Assembly (NCBI GenBank): GCA_946894095.1
Contig: OX335643.1
Span: forward strand, 7,675,036 to 7,739,035
Origin: Incurvaria masculella
Lineage: Eukaryota; Arthropoda; Insecta; Lepidoptera; Incurvariidae
DNA: 64,000 bases
Reading direction: 5' to 3'
Translations under genes and position numbers: made by a program
Notes under the pieces: generated by a model
The model's input: the letters and a program-made list of their open reading frames with translations, nothing else
What the model was told of the DNA's origin: nothing
The model's database searches: none
Part shown: positions 23,401 through 30,800 of the stretch, piece by piece
Layout of the letters: each line of letters opens with the position of its first letter
How positions within the stretch are numbered: position 1 is the first letter of the stretch

Positions 23401-25095
23401 TTTTTTTTTTTTTTTAAATAAACATCACATATTGTGACCCGAAAAATGGTTCTTCCTCAGTCAGTGGTTCTTACCGTCAAACATCGACCATTAATACAAT
23501 CAACAAAACTATCAAACGTTCCACCGAGTACCTATAGCCGGTTTTTCCTGATTCGCTCTAGTATATCTCAACTTGGAGTGCAATCAAGGTCTCAATGCAA
23601 TGTTATGCAACAGAACCTACTTGGACATACGACTGTGTTAGATGCATAGCTGTATGCTTTGTTTATGCACCTTCAAATACATATATCACATGCATTGCGA
23701 GAACATTTTAATCGGATGTTTGCGATATGTATGTTTTTATGCTAGCTAATACCATACCCACAGTCATTCCCAAAACACCATATTCCCAAAGGAATTAGGA
23801 TTTTTTTTATGTGAATGGACATGGATGGCTCATACCACACCTTCTGTCATGGTATTAGCCCAACACACCACATGGGAACTAGGTGCCATGCCAGGACCTT
23901 CCTTATATTGCACGGCTACATTGAACTGGATGGAAAACACGGACAATTTTCATTGCCGCTTCGACCATCGTTCATCCAATGCGATGGTACCAACCCGGGC
24001 GGGATAAACCCTACCACCTAGTAAGTAAGGAAGGGGACCTACAGTTTAACGTGGAAGCCGAACCACGGCCAGCCTCTCTCAACGGTCGAATGGTCACCCA
24101 TCCAAGACCAGACCGGACCCAACGTTGCATAACTTCGGAGAGCGATCGCCGAAGTGTCGCGCCACTGGGCCATTGAGGCTGACCTTTACCCGGACCTTCC
24201 CTTTACGCGCACGGATGCATTGAATTGAATGGAAAAGACGACAATTTTTCATTGCCGTTTCGGCATCTTATCGTTCAATGGATGGATGGGATGGTACCTA
24301 CAATTTTACATGCATTGTCGCTTTCCTGACAATGCAACGTATCCAACTCAGAAAGAGAAAGATTGTGGTGCATGAACGGGGCGAGGATTTGAACCTATGA
24401 TCTCTGGCATGCAAAGTAAATCGACGCGCCCCTGGGCTACGAGCCGCTCATATCGCCGGTACCAAAACCATCGCTTTCCGATCTGGGCCACAAACGCCTC
24501 AGCAGCGCAGCCGTGGGAAAATGGAAAATGGACCAAGAACCAACTGACTGAATAACAGCTGCTCTGCAAAGTAAAATTGCTTTTGTATCAAGTGTATCTG
24601 GGTCAGTCTGGTTCAAGATGGGTGCAAGTCACTGTCAATGCAAATTACCTACAGTACAGGTGTGCTACAGGTAAAATTGCTTAGCACGAAAAAGGCTTGC
24701 CTGCTAAGGTATACATTGTTCTGCTGCATGCGTTTCTACACACGTACGAATAACACAAGTCGTCCGACAGCATTTGTTTGACTAACGCCCGATTCCACCA
24801 GTTTCCAAGTTACTTTTCGGATATCATGTCATTAAAGGTATTTAAAACAGGGGTAAGGAAAAGCTGGGGTACTAGGCGATAGGGTTAATACATTTACGTC
24901 TTCCATTCAGGTCAATGTCGCCGCGGAATGTAAGAAACATCCTGCAATGGCCCTGTGTTCTCACGTATTGTGTAGGGCTAAAATTTTAGATTCGATGGAT
25001 TAAAATGTTATATTACCAGTTCCGCCCGTGATGAGTATGGATTTCCCCTTGTAGAACTCAGGTATGGTCGGCACCCCTTCACTCGCGAACCCCAT
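8331..25095 (-). CDS. Fatty acyl-CoA reductase, complete 13-exon gene (512 aa)
   Basis: Reduces fatty acyl-CoA to fatty alcohol with NADPH, for wax, cuticle lipid or pheromone precursors; such enzymes normally sit on the ER or peroxisome membrane. Exons in transcript order: 25095-25017, 18345-18215, 17214-17127, 16765-16693, 15476-15386, 15074-14929, 14133-14024, 13002-12919, 12460-12352, 12108-11931, 10812-10742, 10181-9924, 8451-8331. All joins keep phase and the sum is 1539 nt with no internal stop. Seen: the Rossmann motif TGGTGFMG (residues 23-30), the YTFTK active site (Tyr212, Lys216), the RPSIV and ADYMPVDVA family signatures, a sterile-type C-terminal domain (about 360-460) and a hydrophobic C-terminal segment (about 475-500). 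The length is normal for insect reductases. Which of the many insect paralogues it is cannot be told. Introns carry many mobile elements and duplicated dead copies of exons 10 and 12. Confidence 0.93.
8886..9050 (+). mobile_element. Short LINE-type coding fragment
   Basis: One plus-strand frame reads [20 protein letters not shown] followed by a stop. The RWFGHV-x-R/K pattern is the usual tail of RTE/CR1-type LINE polyproteins. It adjoins the Penelope remnant, so two old insertions are stacked. Confidence 0.5.
9026..9650 (-). mobile_element. Penelope-like element remnant (GIY-YIG end)
   Basis: The minus-strand frame encodes [20 protein letters not shown], a GIY-YIG nuclease core with the CxC insert typical of Penelope-like elements. 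It is followed by the conserved [18 protein letters not shown] and NREDSFKLS segments and a stop. No reverse transcriptase part remains. It belongs to a different, older family than the pair at 61-64 kb, since the residues differ widely. It lies in reductase intron 12. Confidence 0.8.
9656..9876 (-). pseudogene. Truncated duplicate of reductase exon 12
   Basis: On the minus strand the bases resume at the equivalent of the ITRQWNF segment of exon 12 and run to its 3' end, for example [20 protein letters not shown] and [20 protein letters not shown]. The first third of the exon and its acceptor are missing, and a few bases are inserted near the 3' end. The frame is still open without stops, so decay is moderate. 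It lies inside the last intron. Confidence 0.8.
9924..10181 (-). CDS. Reductase exon 12 (C-terminal domain)
   Basis: Acceptor ACAG, donor GTGCGT. Encodes [20 protein letters not shown], then QWNFDNDN and [17 protein letters not shown], the core of the sterile-like C-terminal domain. A truncated, diverged copy lies just downstream (9656-9876). Confidence 0.92.
10742..10812 (-). CDS. Reductase exon 11
   Basis: Acceptor TTTCAG, donor GTGAGT. Encodes [20 protein letters not shown], the hydrophobic stretch that opens the C-terminal reductase domain. Confidence 0.9.
11430..11889 (-). pseudogene. Tandem dead copies of reductase exon 10
   Basis: Two full-length copies and one partial copy of exon 10 follow the functional exon head to tail. 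Their exon-like 3' ends are at 11725 and 11510, after 11931 for the functional exon, so the unit is about 206-215 bp. The partial copy is near 11430-11475. Each full copy keeps the GTGAGT donor. All copies change the codon pair after Pro-Ile-Cys-Asn to TGA, and the AG acceptor has become TTTCGAAG or similar. The second copy has also lost a few bases after the cysteine pair. The shared stop suggests that a damaged copy was itself re-duplicated. Confidence 0.85.
11931..12108 (-). CDS. Reductase exon 10 (functional copy)
   Basis: Acceptor CTTCAG, donor GTGAGT, 178 nt, fully open. Encodes [20 protein letters not shown] and continues to TCKQWHYIR. Three further degenerate copies follow directly downstream on the minus strand. 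Only this copy has a clean acceptor, an open frame and the phase needed by exons 9 and 11. Confidence 0.92.
12352..12460 (-). CDS. Reductase exon 9
   Basis: Acceptor TGCAG, donor GTGAGT. Encodes [20 protein letters not shown] and then [13 protein letters not shown], the family signature around DYMPVDVA. Confidence 0.93.
12919..13002 (-). CDS. Reductase exon 8
   Basis: Acceptor GCAG, donor GTAAAT. Encodes [20 protein letters not shown], the conserved EPxPGW-NGP segment after the active site. Confidence 0.92.
14024..14133 (-). CDS. Reductase exon 7 (active site YxxxK)
   Basis: Acceptor ACAG, donor GTGGGT. Encodes [20 protein letters not shown] and then PVVIFRPSI. The YTFTK motif supplies the catalytic tyrosine and lysine, both present. 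Confidence 0.94.
14683..14903. mobile_element. MITE with long terminal inverted repeats (about 220 bp)
   Basis: The left half begins TTTACCATGGTTAGTTGACT and continues CGCCGGGTGAATAGCATGTG. The right half is its inverted copy, ending CACCCGGCGAGTAAACTTAC then CATGG. Arms are about 80 bp. It lies in reductase intron 6, only some 25 bases from the donor of exon 6. A partial copy is at 28213-28330. Confidence 0.7.
14929..15074 (-). CDS. Reductase exon 6
   Basis: Acceptor CTAG, donor GTACGT. Encodes [12 protein letters not shown], then [17 protein letters not shown] and LKILTP, matching the segment just before the active-site tyrosine. It is GC-rich compared with its intron, so several shadow frames are open here. 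Confidence 0.92.
15386..15476 (-). CDS. Reductase exon 5
   Basis: Acceptor TTCAG, donor GTAAGT. Encodes [20 protein letters not shown] and the following helix; the N-x-RG-x-REIL pattern is typical of the family. Confidence 0.92.
15570..15845 (-). mobile_element. SINE fragment with tRNA-like head remnant
   Basis: Minus-strand body motifs (CACCGCATTCCCGAAGGAATTA, ACCTTCCCTTTATGAGCAC) are followed by the AAAGAGAAGGAAAGTGGTGC head spacer. Internal deletions are present. Confidence 0.5.
16693..16765 (-). CDS. Reductase exon 4
   Basis: Acceptor CCAG, donor GTTAGT. Encodes [20 protein letters not shown] followed by ASV; the FHVAA strand is conserved in extended short-chain reductases. 73 nt, with split codons at both ends that match its neighbours. 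Confidence 0.91.
17127..17214 (-). CDS. Reductase exon 3
   Basis: Acceptor ACAG, donor GTAAGT. Encodes the LRKDRPG and [14 protein letters not shown] stretch, a conserved loop and strand of the NAD-binding domain. Enters in phase 0 and leaves in phase 1. Confidence 0.92.
17353..17690 (+). mobile_element. SINE, tRNA-type head, plus orientation
   Basis: The head GTACAGCTCGTGGTCTCGG with B-box GGGTTCAAGTCC is followed by the shared body (GGTGGTAGAGTTAAGCCCGC, TCCATCCAGTTCAATGTAGC, GGTATTAGCCATCCATGT). It is nearly complete and lies in reductase intron 2, just upstream of exon 3. Confidence 0.65.
18215..18345 (-). CDS. Reductase exon 2 (Rossmann fold)
   Basis: Acceptor TTCCAG, donor GTAATT. Begins [12 protein letters not shown], completing the TGxxGxxG motif from exon 1, then [10 protein letters not shown], the second strand of the nucleotide fold. 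About 6.7 kb of repeat-rich intron separates it from exon 1. Confidence 0.92.
18499..18816. repeat. GGTTCCGT...CCGGTT dispersed element, copy 2
   Basis: Inverted relative to copy 1: AAACCGGCCAAGTGCGAGTC at the left, a long GACG microsatellite (18713-18760, about 11 repeats) and TACGGAACCCTAAAAA at the right. It lies in reductase intron 1, close to exon 2. Confidence 0.7.
18862..19265. mobile_element. TTAA-type MITE fragment
   Basis: The interior matches the MITE at 47831-48370 (GACTTATAGCTAAAAGTAAA, CCACGACCGCTGTAGTCAAA, CAAACACAATTTTAC). Both termini are damaged or truncated. Confidence 0.5.
19899..20275 (-). mobile_element. SINE with 5S-rRNA-like head, copy 1
   Basis: On the minus strand the head (20275-20185) contains CCGAAGTTAAGCAACG and GTCTTGGATGGGTGACCA. 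These match the conserved 3' half of eukaryotic 5S rRNA with its internal promoter region, which is the mark of SINE3-class elements. The body is the same as in the tRNA-headed SINEs, and the 3' end is an ACATAAAAAA-type tail at 19899. It lies in reductase intron 1. Confidence 0.75.
20520..20665. mobile_element. AAGGCCCTTTAA MITE fragment
   Basis: CTTTGGTAATAAAGGCCCTTTAA matches the small inverted-repeat element present three times at 59.3-61.0 kb. The order is inverted and the ends are partly rearranged. Confidence 0.5.
20666..20756. repeat. Strong hairpin (about 30-bp arms)
   Basis: TTTCAGCGACATCTACGTTT near 20669 is repeated in inverted form as AAACGTAGATGTCGCTGAAA near 20735, with both arms extended by TGAAGC/GCTTCA. 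Arms are nearly perfect around a loop of about 30 bases. Diverged relatives at 7770-7895 and 21706-21830 show it is part of a mobile repeat. Confidence 0.7.
20757..20993. mobile_element. MITE with CAGGAATAGRCCTGCTG-type ends
   Basis: The left arm reads GGCCTATTCCTGGAATTCCG, with ATCAGGAATCC and AAACCGCCTTTATAGC. The right arm is its inverted copy (CTATAAAAGCGGTCTTCTAG, then CAGGATTCCTGATTACTGAA, ending AGGAATAGACCTGCTG). Other copies: 49282-49512 (complete) and 47665-47731 (one arm). Confidence 0.7.
21205..21611 (-). mobile_element. SINE with tRNA-like head, copy 1
   Basis: Minus strand: the head contains A-box TAGCCTAGTGG and B-box GGTTCAATTCC, both fitting pol III consensus. A spacer and the shared body follow, then the ATGGTCGCATAAAAAA tail. 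The body is the same family as in the 5S-headed copies. Confidence 0.72.
21700..22145 (-). mobile_element. Repeat cluster with degraded 5S-type SINE
   Basis: 21706-21830 is a diverged copy of the hairpin repeat. 21825-22145 is a SINE with the shared body and a decayed 5S-like head (GGTCACCCATCTAGAACC then GTCGCGCCACTGG). Confidence 0.55.
22378..22668. repeat. GGTTCCGT...CCGGTT dispersed element, copy 3
   Basis: AAATACCGGCCAAGTGCAAG at the left, GACGGACGGACGG and AATAGGGTTCTGTTGGCACC at the right. The outer right end is truncated. Confidence 0.6.
23802..24182 (-). mobile_element. SINE with 5S-rRNA-like head, copy 2
   Basis: Nearly the same sequence as the copy at 19899-20275, including CCGAAGTTATGCAACG and GTCTTGGATGGGTGACCA on the minus strand and the same body and tail. 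The high similarity suggests recent activity. Confidence 0.75.
24183..24455 (-). mobile_element. SINE fragment with tRNA-like head
   Basis: Adjoins the 5S-headed copy. Body pieces (GGACCTTCCCTTTACG, ATTGCCGTTTCGGC) are followed by an inverted head: GGATTTGAACCTATGATCTC and CTGGGCTACGAGCCGCTC. Confidence 0.55.
25017..25095 (-). CDS. Reductase exon 1 (start codon)
   Basis: Starts with ATG at 25095 and reads [20 protein letters not shown], ending inside the nucleotide-binding glycine motif (LITGGT). The donor is GTAATA and the exon ends in phase 1. The IPEFYKGK stretch just before the Rossmann fold is the usual N-terminus of insect reductases, which supports this start. Confidence 0.92.
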
Positions 25096-25777
25096 GATTC
25101 TAGTCCAAATGTTGACCGCTTCAGTGCTACACCCCTTAAAATGGCTTCCTCTGAATCGAATAGACTATCAGACCACGAATCGATTTGAAAATAGAACAAA
25201 AGTAACGAAGTTTACTCCGAAGTTTAGAAAAACGCGGGATACCGAATACAAAATGGCGTCCGCGCGGCTCGGACGCTCGGATACAATTGCTAATCGAGCG
25301 TCGAGTAATTAGATTCATCGTTACAGCGCAATCGCTGACGACCTGCAGGGTTAATCTTGAAATTCATAGTCACCGTTAAACACATTACTGAATACCGGTC
25401 TCGCCGCAAATGGCTCGAAAGTCGTGGTAGGAAATCCCAGTTCTTGTCTTTAGTCTTCTTTAACCTAAAATATCCAACTGGGCCTAAATATCTATTTGAT
25501 CGTTTTTCTTCACGTTCCTCGCATGGCCTTTCACTAACTAAGATCAATTGACAAATCTTTTTCTTTCCATGCTTTCTATAGCACAATATTCTTTGTTTGG
25601 GCCTACCCTTTTCTAATTCTGGTAGATCTGGTAAAGCTGATAGATAGTGACATTAGGCATTGTGGTCTACCTTTTGCACAATTTGTTTATTTATTAGTAA
25701 TAACTATTATTTTGAAGTGAATGCAAACTCTGTTATGGAACGACAGTTACTAGAGTGAAATTTTTTCACTTGAGCTT

Positions 25778-26178
25778 TTTTTTATACGACCTGACATGGA
25801 TGGCTAATACCACACAACTACCGTTATGATATTAGCCCAATATACCACATTCCCAAAGGAATTAGGTGCCATGACAGGACCCTCCCTTTATGAGCACGGC
25901 TACATCGAACTTGATGGAAAACACGGACAATTTTTCATTGCCGCTTCGACCATTTCTTCATCCAATGCGATGGTACCAACCCGGGCGGGCTTAAACCCTA
26001 CCACCTAGTAGGGGACCTACAGTTTTACATGGATTCCGAACCATGGAGCAGCTCTCATTCGTGACGAAATGCACTAATCGAACTCGGAAAGAGAAAGACA
26101 GTGGTGCATGTCGGAATTGAACCCAGGCCTCTGGTACGCTAGGCCAGTCCCCGCGCCACTAGGCTACGAGCCGCTCAA
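25778..26178 (-). mobile_element. SINE with tRNA-like head, copy 2
   Basis: Nearly the same as the copy at 21205-21611: tail, shared body, then an inverted head with B-box (GAATTGAACCC) and A-box (CCACTAGGCTACGAGC). Confidence 0.72.
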
Positions 26179-26879
26179 AGCTATCCTTGATTTATTCATT
26201 TCTTAAAAGAGCGTGCATAAATAACAGCGATGAATTGCGATGACGCTAAAGCGAGATGAAAGTATTTTTTTTTTATGTAACAATAATTTAAAGAACAAGG
26301 AAGTCTAATACCAAACTGACCGTCACATATCACCTAGAACCCAACCGCGCTCAGAGGTGCTTCACCCAGTTTATCGAATTTCAAGGCGTCACGCCCGTGG
26401 GCTACCGAGGCTCGCGATTCACTCTCACTGGTACTTGTGAATGCTAAACTTACTAAAAATACTGACTGTTTCTGGGTTCAGTTTGTGATAATGCAGCAAG
26501 CTTTGCATAAAATCATGTGTCGGGGAAATTATAAACCCACACGTGAATAGTGCATTTGGAATCCTTGTAAAAGTCTAGGTCCCGTTCTCGTATCGTGCAT
26601 CGTACATTCGATGAAAAGATGGCCAATGTGACAATAAAAAATCGTCCGTGTTTTTATCCAGTTCGATTAGCCATGCTTATAAAGGGAAGATCCTGCCGTG
26701 GCGTCTTATTCATTCGGGAATATGGTGTGCTGGGCTTATATCATGAAAAAAGATGTGGTATTAGTTGTCCATGTCCAAAAACATAAAACAGTTTCTGAAT
26801 GCTCTACGTTTGGTTAAAATCTCTGAATTTATATTTATATTTTCGGCAACACGAATGGCTTGCATACACATAAGAAACA

Positions 26880-26965
26880 CCGCTGAAGGCCGGGAGGACT
26901 GGAGGAAAATTGGAGAGGCGTATGTCCAGCAGTGGACGCAAACACGCTGACTGACTGACATAAGA
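26880..26965 (+). mobile_element. RTE-type LINE C-terminus
   Basis: The plus frame reads EDWRKIGEAYVQQWTQTR then TGA, followed by a GACT-repeat tail. It matches the fragment at 1040-1128. Confidence 0.65.
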
Positions 26966-27821
26966 AAAACCACGCCATGATTCCAGAGAAACAAAATAGC
27001 GTGATACCATAGATTAATTATACTTGTGATACGTTTATTTCGCGAGCACTTCGTATGAAATCAAAGTAGGTATTTCGTCATCATGCGTATTTTAAAACAC
27101 ATGTGGATTTTATGAAACTCGACATAAACGAGTGGTAGGGTTAACTGTGGTTAATCCTATTACCTAAATGACCGGTGGTCGAAGCGGCAATGAATATTGT
27201 ATTATAATATTAATTATAATAAATAATAAAATATTAATAACAATGTAATTTTTTTTTGTTTGGACTACCGACTAGCTGAGTCTAAATGAGGTTTGTACGG
27301 TTAATATAATGACAGTAGCGTGGTATTAGCTATGCATTTCCAATTATTCTGTGCTGGCGTTTTCTCGAAAACCTCTAAATATCTGAGGCATTATAGATAG
27401 TGTGAAGAAGCACGTGGGCGGCAGGGCAGGCATGGTTCTCGCAGCCCCTGTGAAAGTTTGAAAACCCATGGGGTGTCAGGCACCTCTTCGAGGGCCTGGC
27501 GTACGCCAAATGTGACGCTATAAATAATAGAAAGTTCCATTAAAAAGTTACTGTTTGACCATTTTAAAAAGAGCCCAAAATCTTTAAAAAACAAAACCAA
27601 AAAAGACATTTTATGTCACACTGAAAATTCAAATTCATCGTGTTTTTCATCCCTAATTATATTAATTCAATTCTCTCTACCCATACCCCACTCAGGACAT
27701 TGGACCAACCTCATCGCCGAGTCCTCACACATTCTGGATCTCACGTACCTGGTAGACCTAGCGCTGGTCTACTTGGCCGCGTCGCTATTCCTCCGGTTCT
27801 ACGTCGACGAGGTCATAGACC

Positions 27822-27878
27822 ATGGCGAAGAAAGAAACGGCGAAGGGCCCATCTACGAGCGCCAAGGGCAAGAAGAAA
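27822..27878 (+). CDS. DNAI7: DNAI7-like exon 1 (start codon)
   Basis: ATG in a strong start context (GACCATGG). Reads MAKKETAKGPSTSAKGKKK, a basic N-terminus like that of the family, with a GTGATG donor in phase 0. Upstream bases 27697-27821 follow a good acceptor and are open in two other frames, so this may be a second exon containing 5' UTR. A rival reading is discussed among the findings. Confidence 0.6.
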
Positions 27879-30800
27879 GTGATGGTTGGAGGCTTCCTTT
27901 ACAGGATCGACTTGAAATATTATACCCTCAGTTCGAAACTCTGACTAGTTTATTAATGTCCATGCTTAGATGCAAATCGAATGTCCATGTGTTCGATCCG
28001 CCCCGTTCATTCACCACTTTGTATCTCTTTCTGAGTGGGATACGAGCATTTCGGCATGGCTCGGAATCCGTGTAAAACTGTCGTTACCCTTCCCCTAATA
28101 GTTGAGCCCACCCGGGTTCATACCATGGCTGAAAAGGTGGTCGAAGCGGCAATGATCAGTGATCCATGTTTTCCATGCAAATCATTTTAGCCGTGCTCAC
28201 AAAGGGAAGGCCCAGCGGGTGGGTTACCATGGTAGATTACCTCACCGGGTGAACAGGCAAGTAAGTGATTAAATATTACGTTAAGTTGCATTTCGTACCA
28301 TGCTAACTGTCAAACGACAGTGGCTAAATGAACTGAAAAAACATTTCAAGCGAAAAACCGAATAATGAACTGGTAATTCCTGCCATGGCTAACCATGACG
28401 ATTGTTTCAGGATGCAGCAGAACCACCGGGTAAGTTCAATTCACAAATTATAGACGGTTACAACAACAGATAAATATCTGTGGTTACAACCGAGATATGC
28501 CATCTACCGCGCTTGCTACAAGACTCGCTGTCTCCAATTTTCAAAAACTACCAACCCAACATGCAAACATGCAGACGCAGACGTATAGAAGGGTTTTTTG
28601 TGGTTGGGAACTGACTTGACAACCCATTTTTAGAGAACATTCGCCCGCGGTGGCGTTGTTTCGACTGTGTGGCATCCGACGCGCCTCCAGATTCCCATAC
28701 AATTATATGGTCACTTTGACTATACGGCGGAGACGCGATATCGAGCGCATGCCACTTCTCCTTCCTTTCTATATAAATAGAGACAAGGAAGGAAACAAGC
28801 AATGTGGGCGTTAGCCGGTTCTCCGCGATATGGACATATTGTGCAAATATTCGTCTGGGAATTCGGCATTTTTTTTATACTGAGATTATACCTTCCAGAG
28901 GTGGAAGCGGTGGAGGTTCTTATGAGCTGTGTGGACCTGGAGATTCCCGAAGAAGAGCCTGACCAGTACACGCTAACCTCTTATTCCAGCGGTTCATTCG
29001 AACTGCTGCCACCGATCGAAGGTAATGATAACCTATCCTAACTTAACCTGAAACTTACCTTATACTCCATTAGTGTGTAGGACAGCGATGGCGTCTTAAC
29101 CGTTCAAAAATATGCGATGGCCTTGCCGGCTTGACGGGAGAGTTTTAAGGTGGCCCATCCCGCTCATCTCCCCATACAAACGGGGAAAGAAGATCACGCC
29201 CATATTTCTTGTCAGAGATCCCAAGTTTTGATCAAAATAGCTTTATTTGATCAAACTAGATGTCTGATGACCGTTGGCATTGTAAAATTGTGTTTGGTTT
29301 CAGTTATAAGGTCCGAAAGTTCGAATTATTCGAGCGTTTTATACAATAACTTTGGAGGTCGATTACGCAATGATAAAGTAAGAACATTTTAAAAAGATTA
29401 GTCATCAGACATAGCTCATTTAATCAAGATGTATAATCTATTTGGTTTTTGTTAGAGTTTTGACTACAGCGGTCGGGGTTAACTTTTAGCTATAAGTCGT
29501 TTTGTAATTAAAATTTTCGTAAATCTTATCAAATCATGCACTATGCACATTGTCTTTTTTGGGGACATGTTGCATCTTGCTCATCACGGAGCCTGTCTTT
29601 TTTTTTTAAACAGAGAAGGTCCCAGAGCGCAACAGCACGGTTTTTTTACCGTGCCCGCAAATGAGTTCTTCCCGCCGGGTTGGGCCACCTTAACGATCGT
29701 TTTGAATCAGTGAGCATGGAAGGACTGGAGTAGCGATTGAAACTCTTTCGCAACGCGCCTGCGTACTCTAACTGTAGATAGTTCGCTCACGAATTCGAGA
29801 CGCACATAATGGAATGTCAGTTGCACGTCCTGTTAAGTTTTGCGTGTTCTTATGTATGGGTCGTTGAAACTGTAGAAAATCAGTAGGTAGTAAGATACTT
29901 CGTAAGCGAATTCGTGACAAAATGCACTTGTTTGTGAAGTGGTGCATGAACGAGGCGGGGATCAAACCCATGACCTCTAGGACGGAACTTTTTCTCTCCT
30001 ATTTATATATTATATATTTATAAATAACAATCCGTATTTATTCCCATTTCAACTACTTACCTCTATTGATCAAATTAACAAATCGTTGTCATGGAGACAG
30101 AAAATTCGTATCCAAAGCATGGAAAGAATAAGTCTCACCTAAGCCGGCACAGGAAAAGGCAAGTTTGTAAATATTGTATTCATTAACGTATGTTTTATAT
30201 CGGCTGCATGTGCTGGTATGTACATTCTTTAAATATGGTACATACTTTAGTTACGGAAATGTATTTTTTCAATTACATACTTATTGATAAATTGCATTGT
30301 TGCAGATTGAAGAACATATTCAGGCAACGTAATCCAAAAATTATTATTATAAATGCTTTATTTTTTAAAGTTATATGTTCATGTGTAGAATAGATCTTGA
30401 AGCGAGGACGCCTTAATTAAAGAAAAAAACTGTACTTGTATTTTATAATTACCGCCAGGGTGGACTTGAAACAGCAAGCATACCTACAAGTCCAGCCTTG
30501 CAGTATATTCTAAAGCGGTTGTTTTTACAGCTTTCAGTTGTGGCTTCCATGTCACATTCGTAGAAAAAAGCGACGGACTTGCGTTTTCATTGACGTGATG
30601 TGTTTTGAGTATTTGGTACACTCGTAGGCCGTGTATTCGTTATAAACCTTGTTATTAATAGCTGTGAAGCGTGACGTTGAAAAGACCAGGGCCCTTAGCA
30701 TGCAAACACGCAAAGCTCTCGCTATCGAAAAATTCGATATCGGATATGAATTCGTGATCGTGAAGGTTTTCGATTTCACCGCGATCATGCTAATTCGATC

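Larger units (their letters stand above)
25096..27821. other. Intergenic region between divergent reductase and DNAI7 genes
   Basis: The two start codons are 2.7 kb apart and point away from each other. The interval holds a complete tRNA-headed SINE (25778-26178), a decayed 5S-like head (26315-26411), other SINE debris and an RTE tail (26880-26965). No TATA box or other promoter element could be placed with confidence. 25200-25310 is relatively GC-rich and close to the reductase start, so it may be part of its promoter or 5' UTR. Confidence 0.5.

Noticed and set aside
27773..28075. Separate membrane-protein gene
   Set aside because: The frame has no ATG and runs into SINE sequence after 27880; the DNAI7 reading with a strong start context is simpler. 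Kept as a finding because both fit the splice phase.
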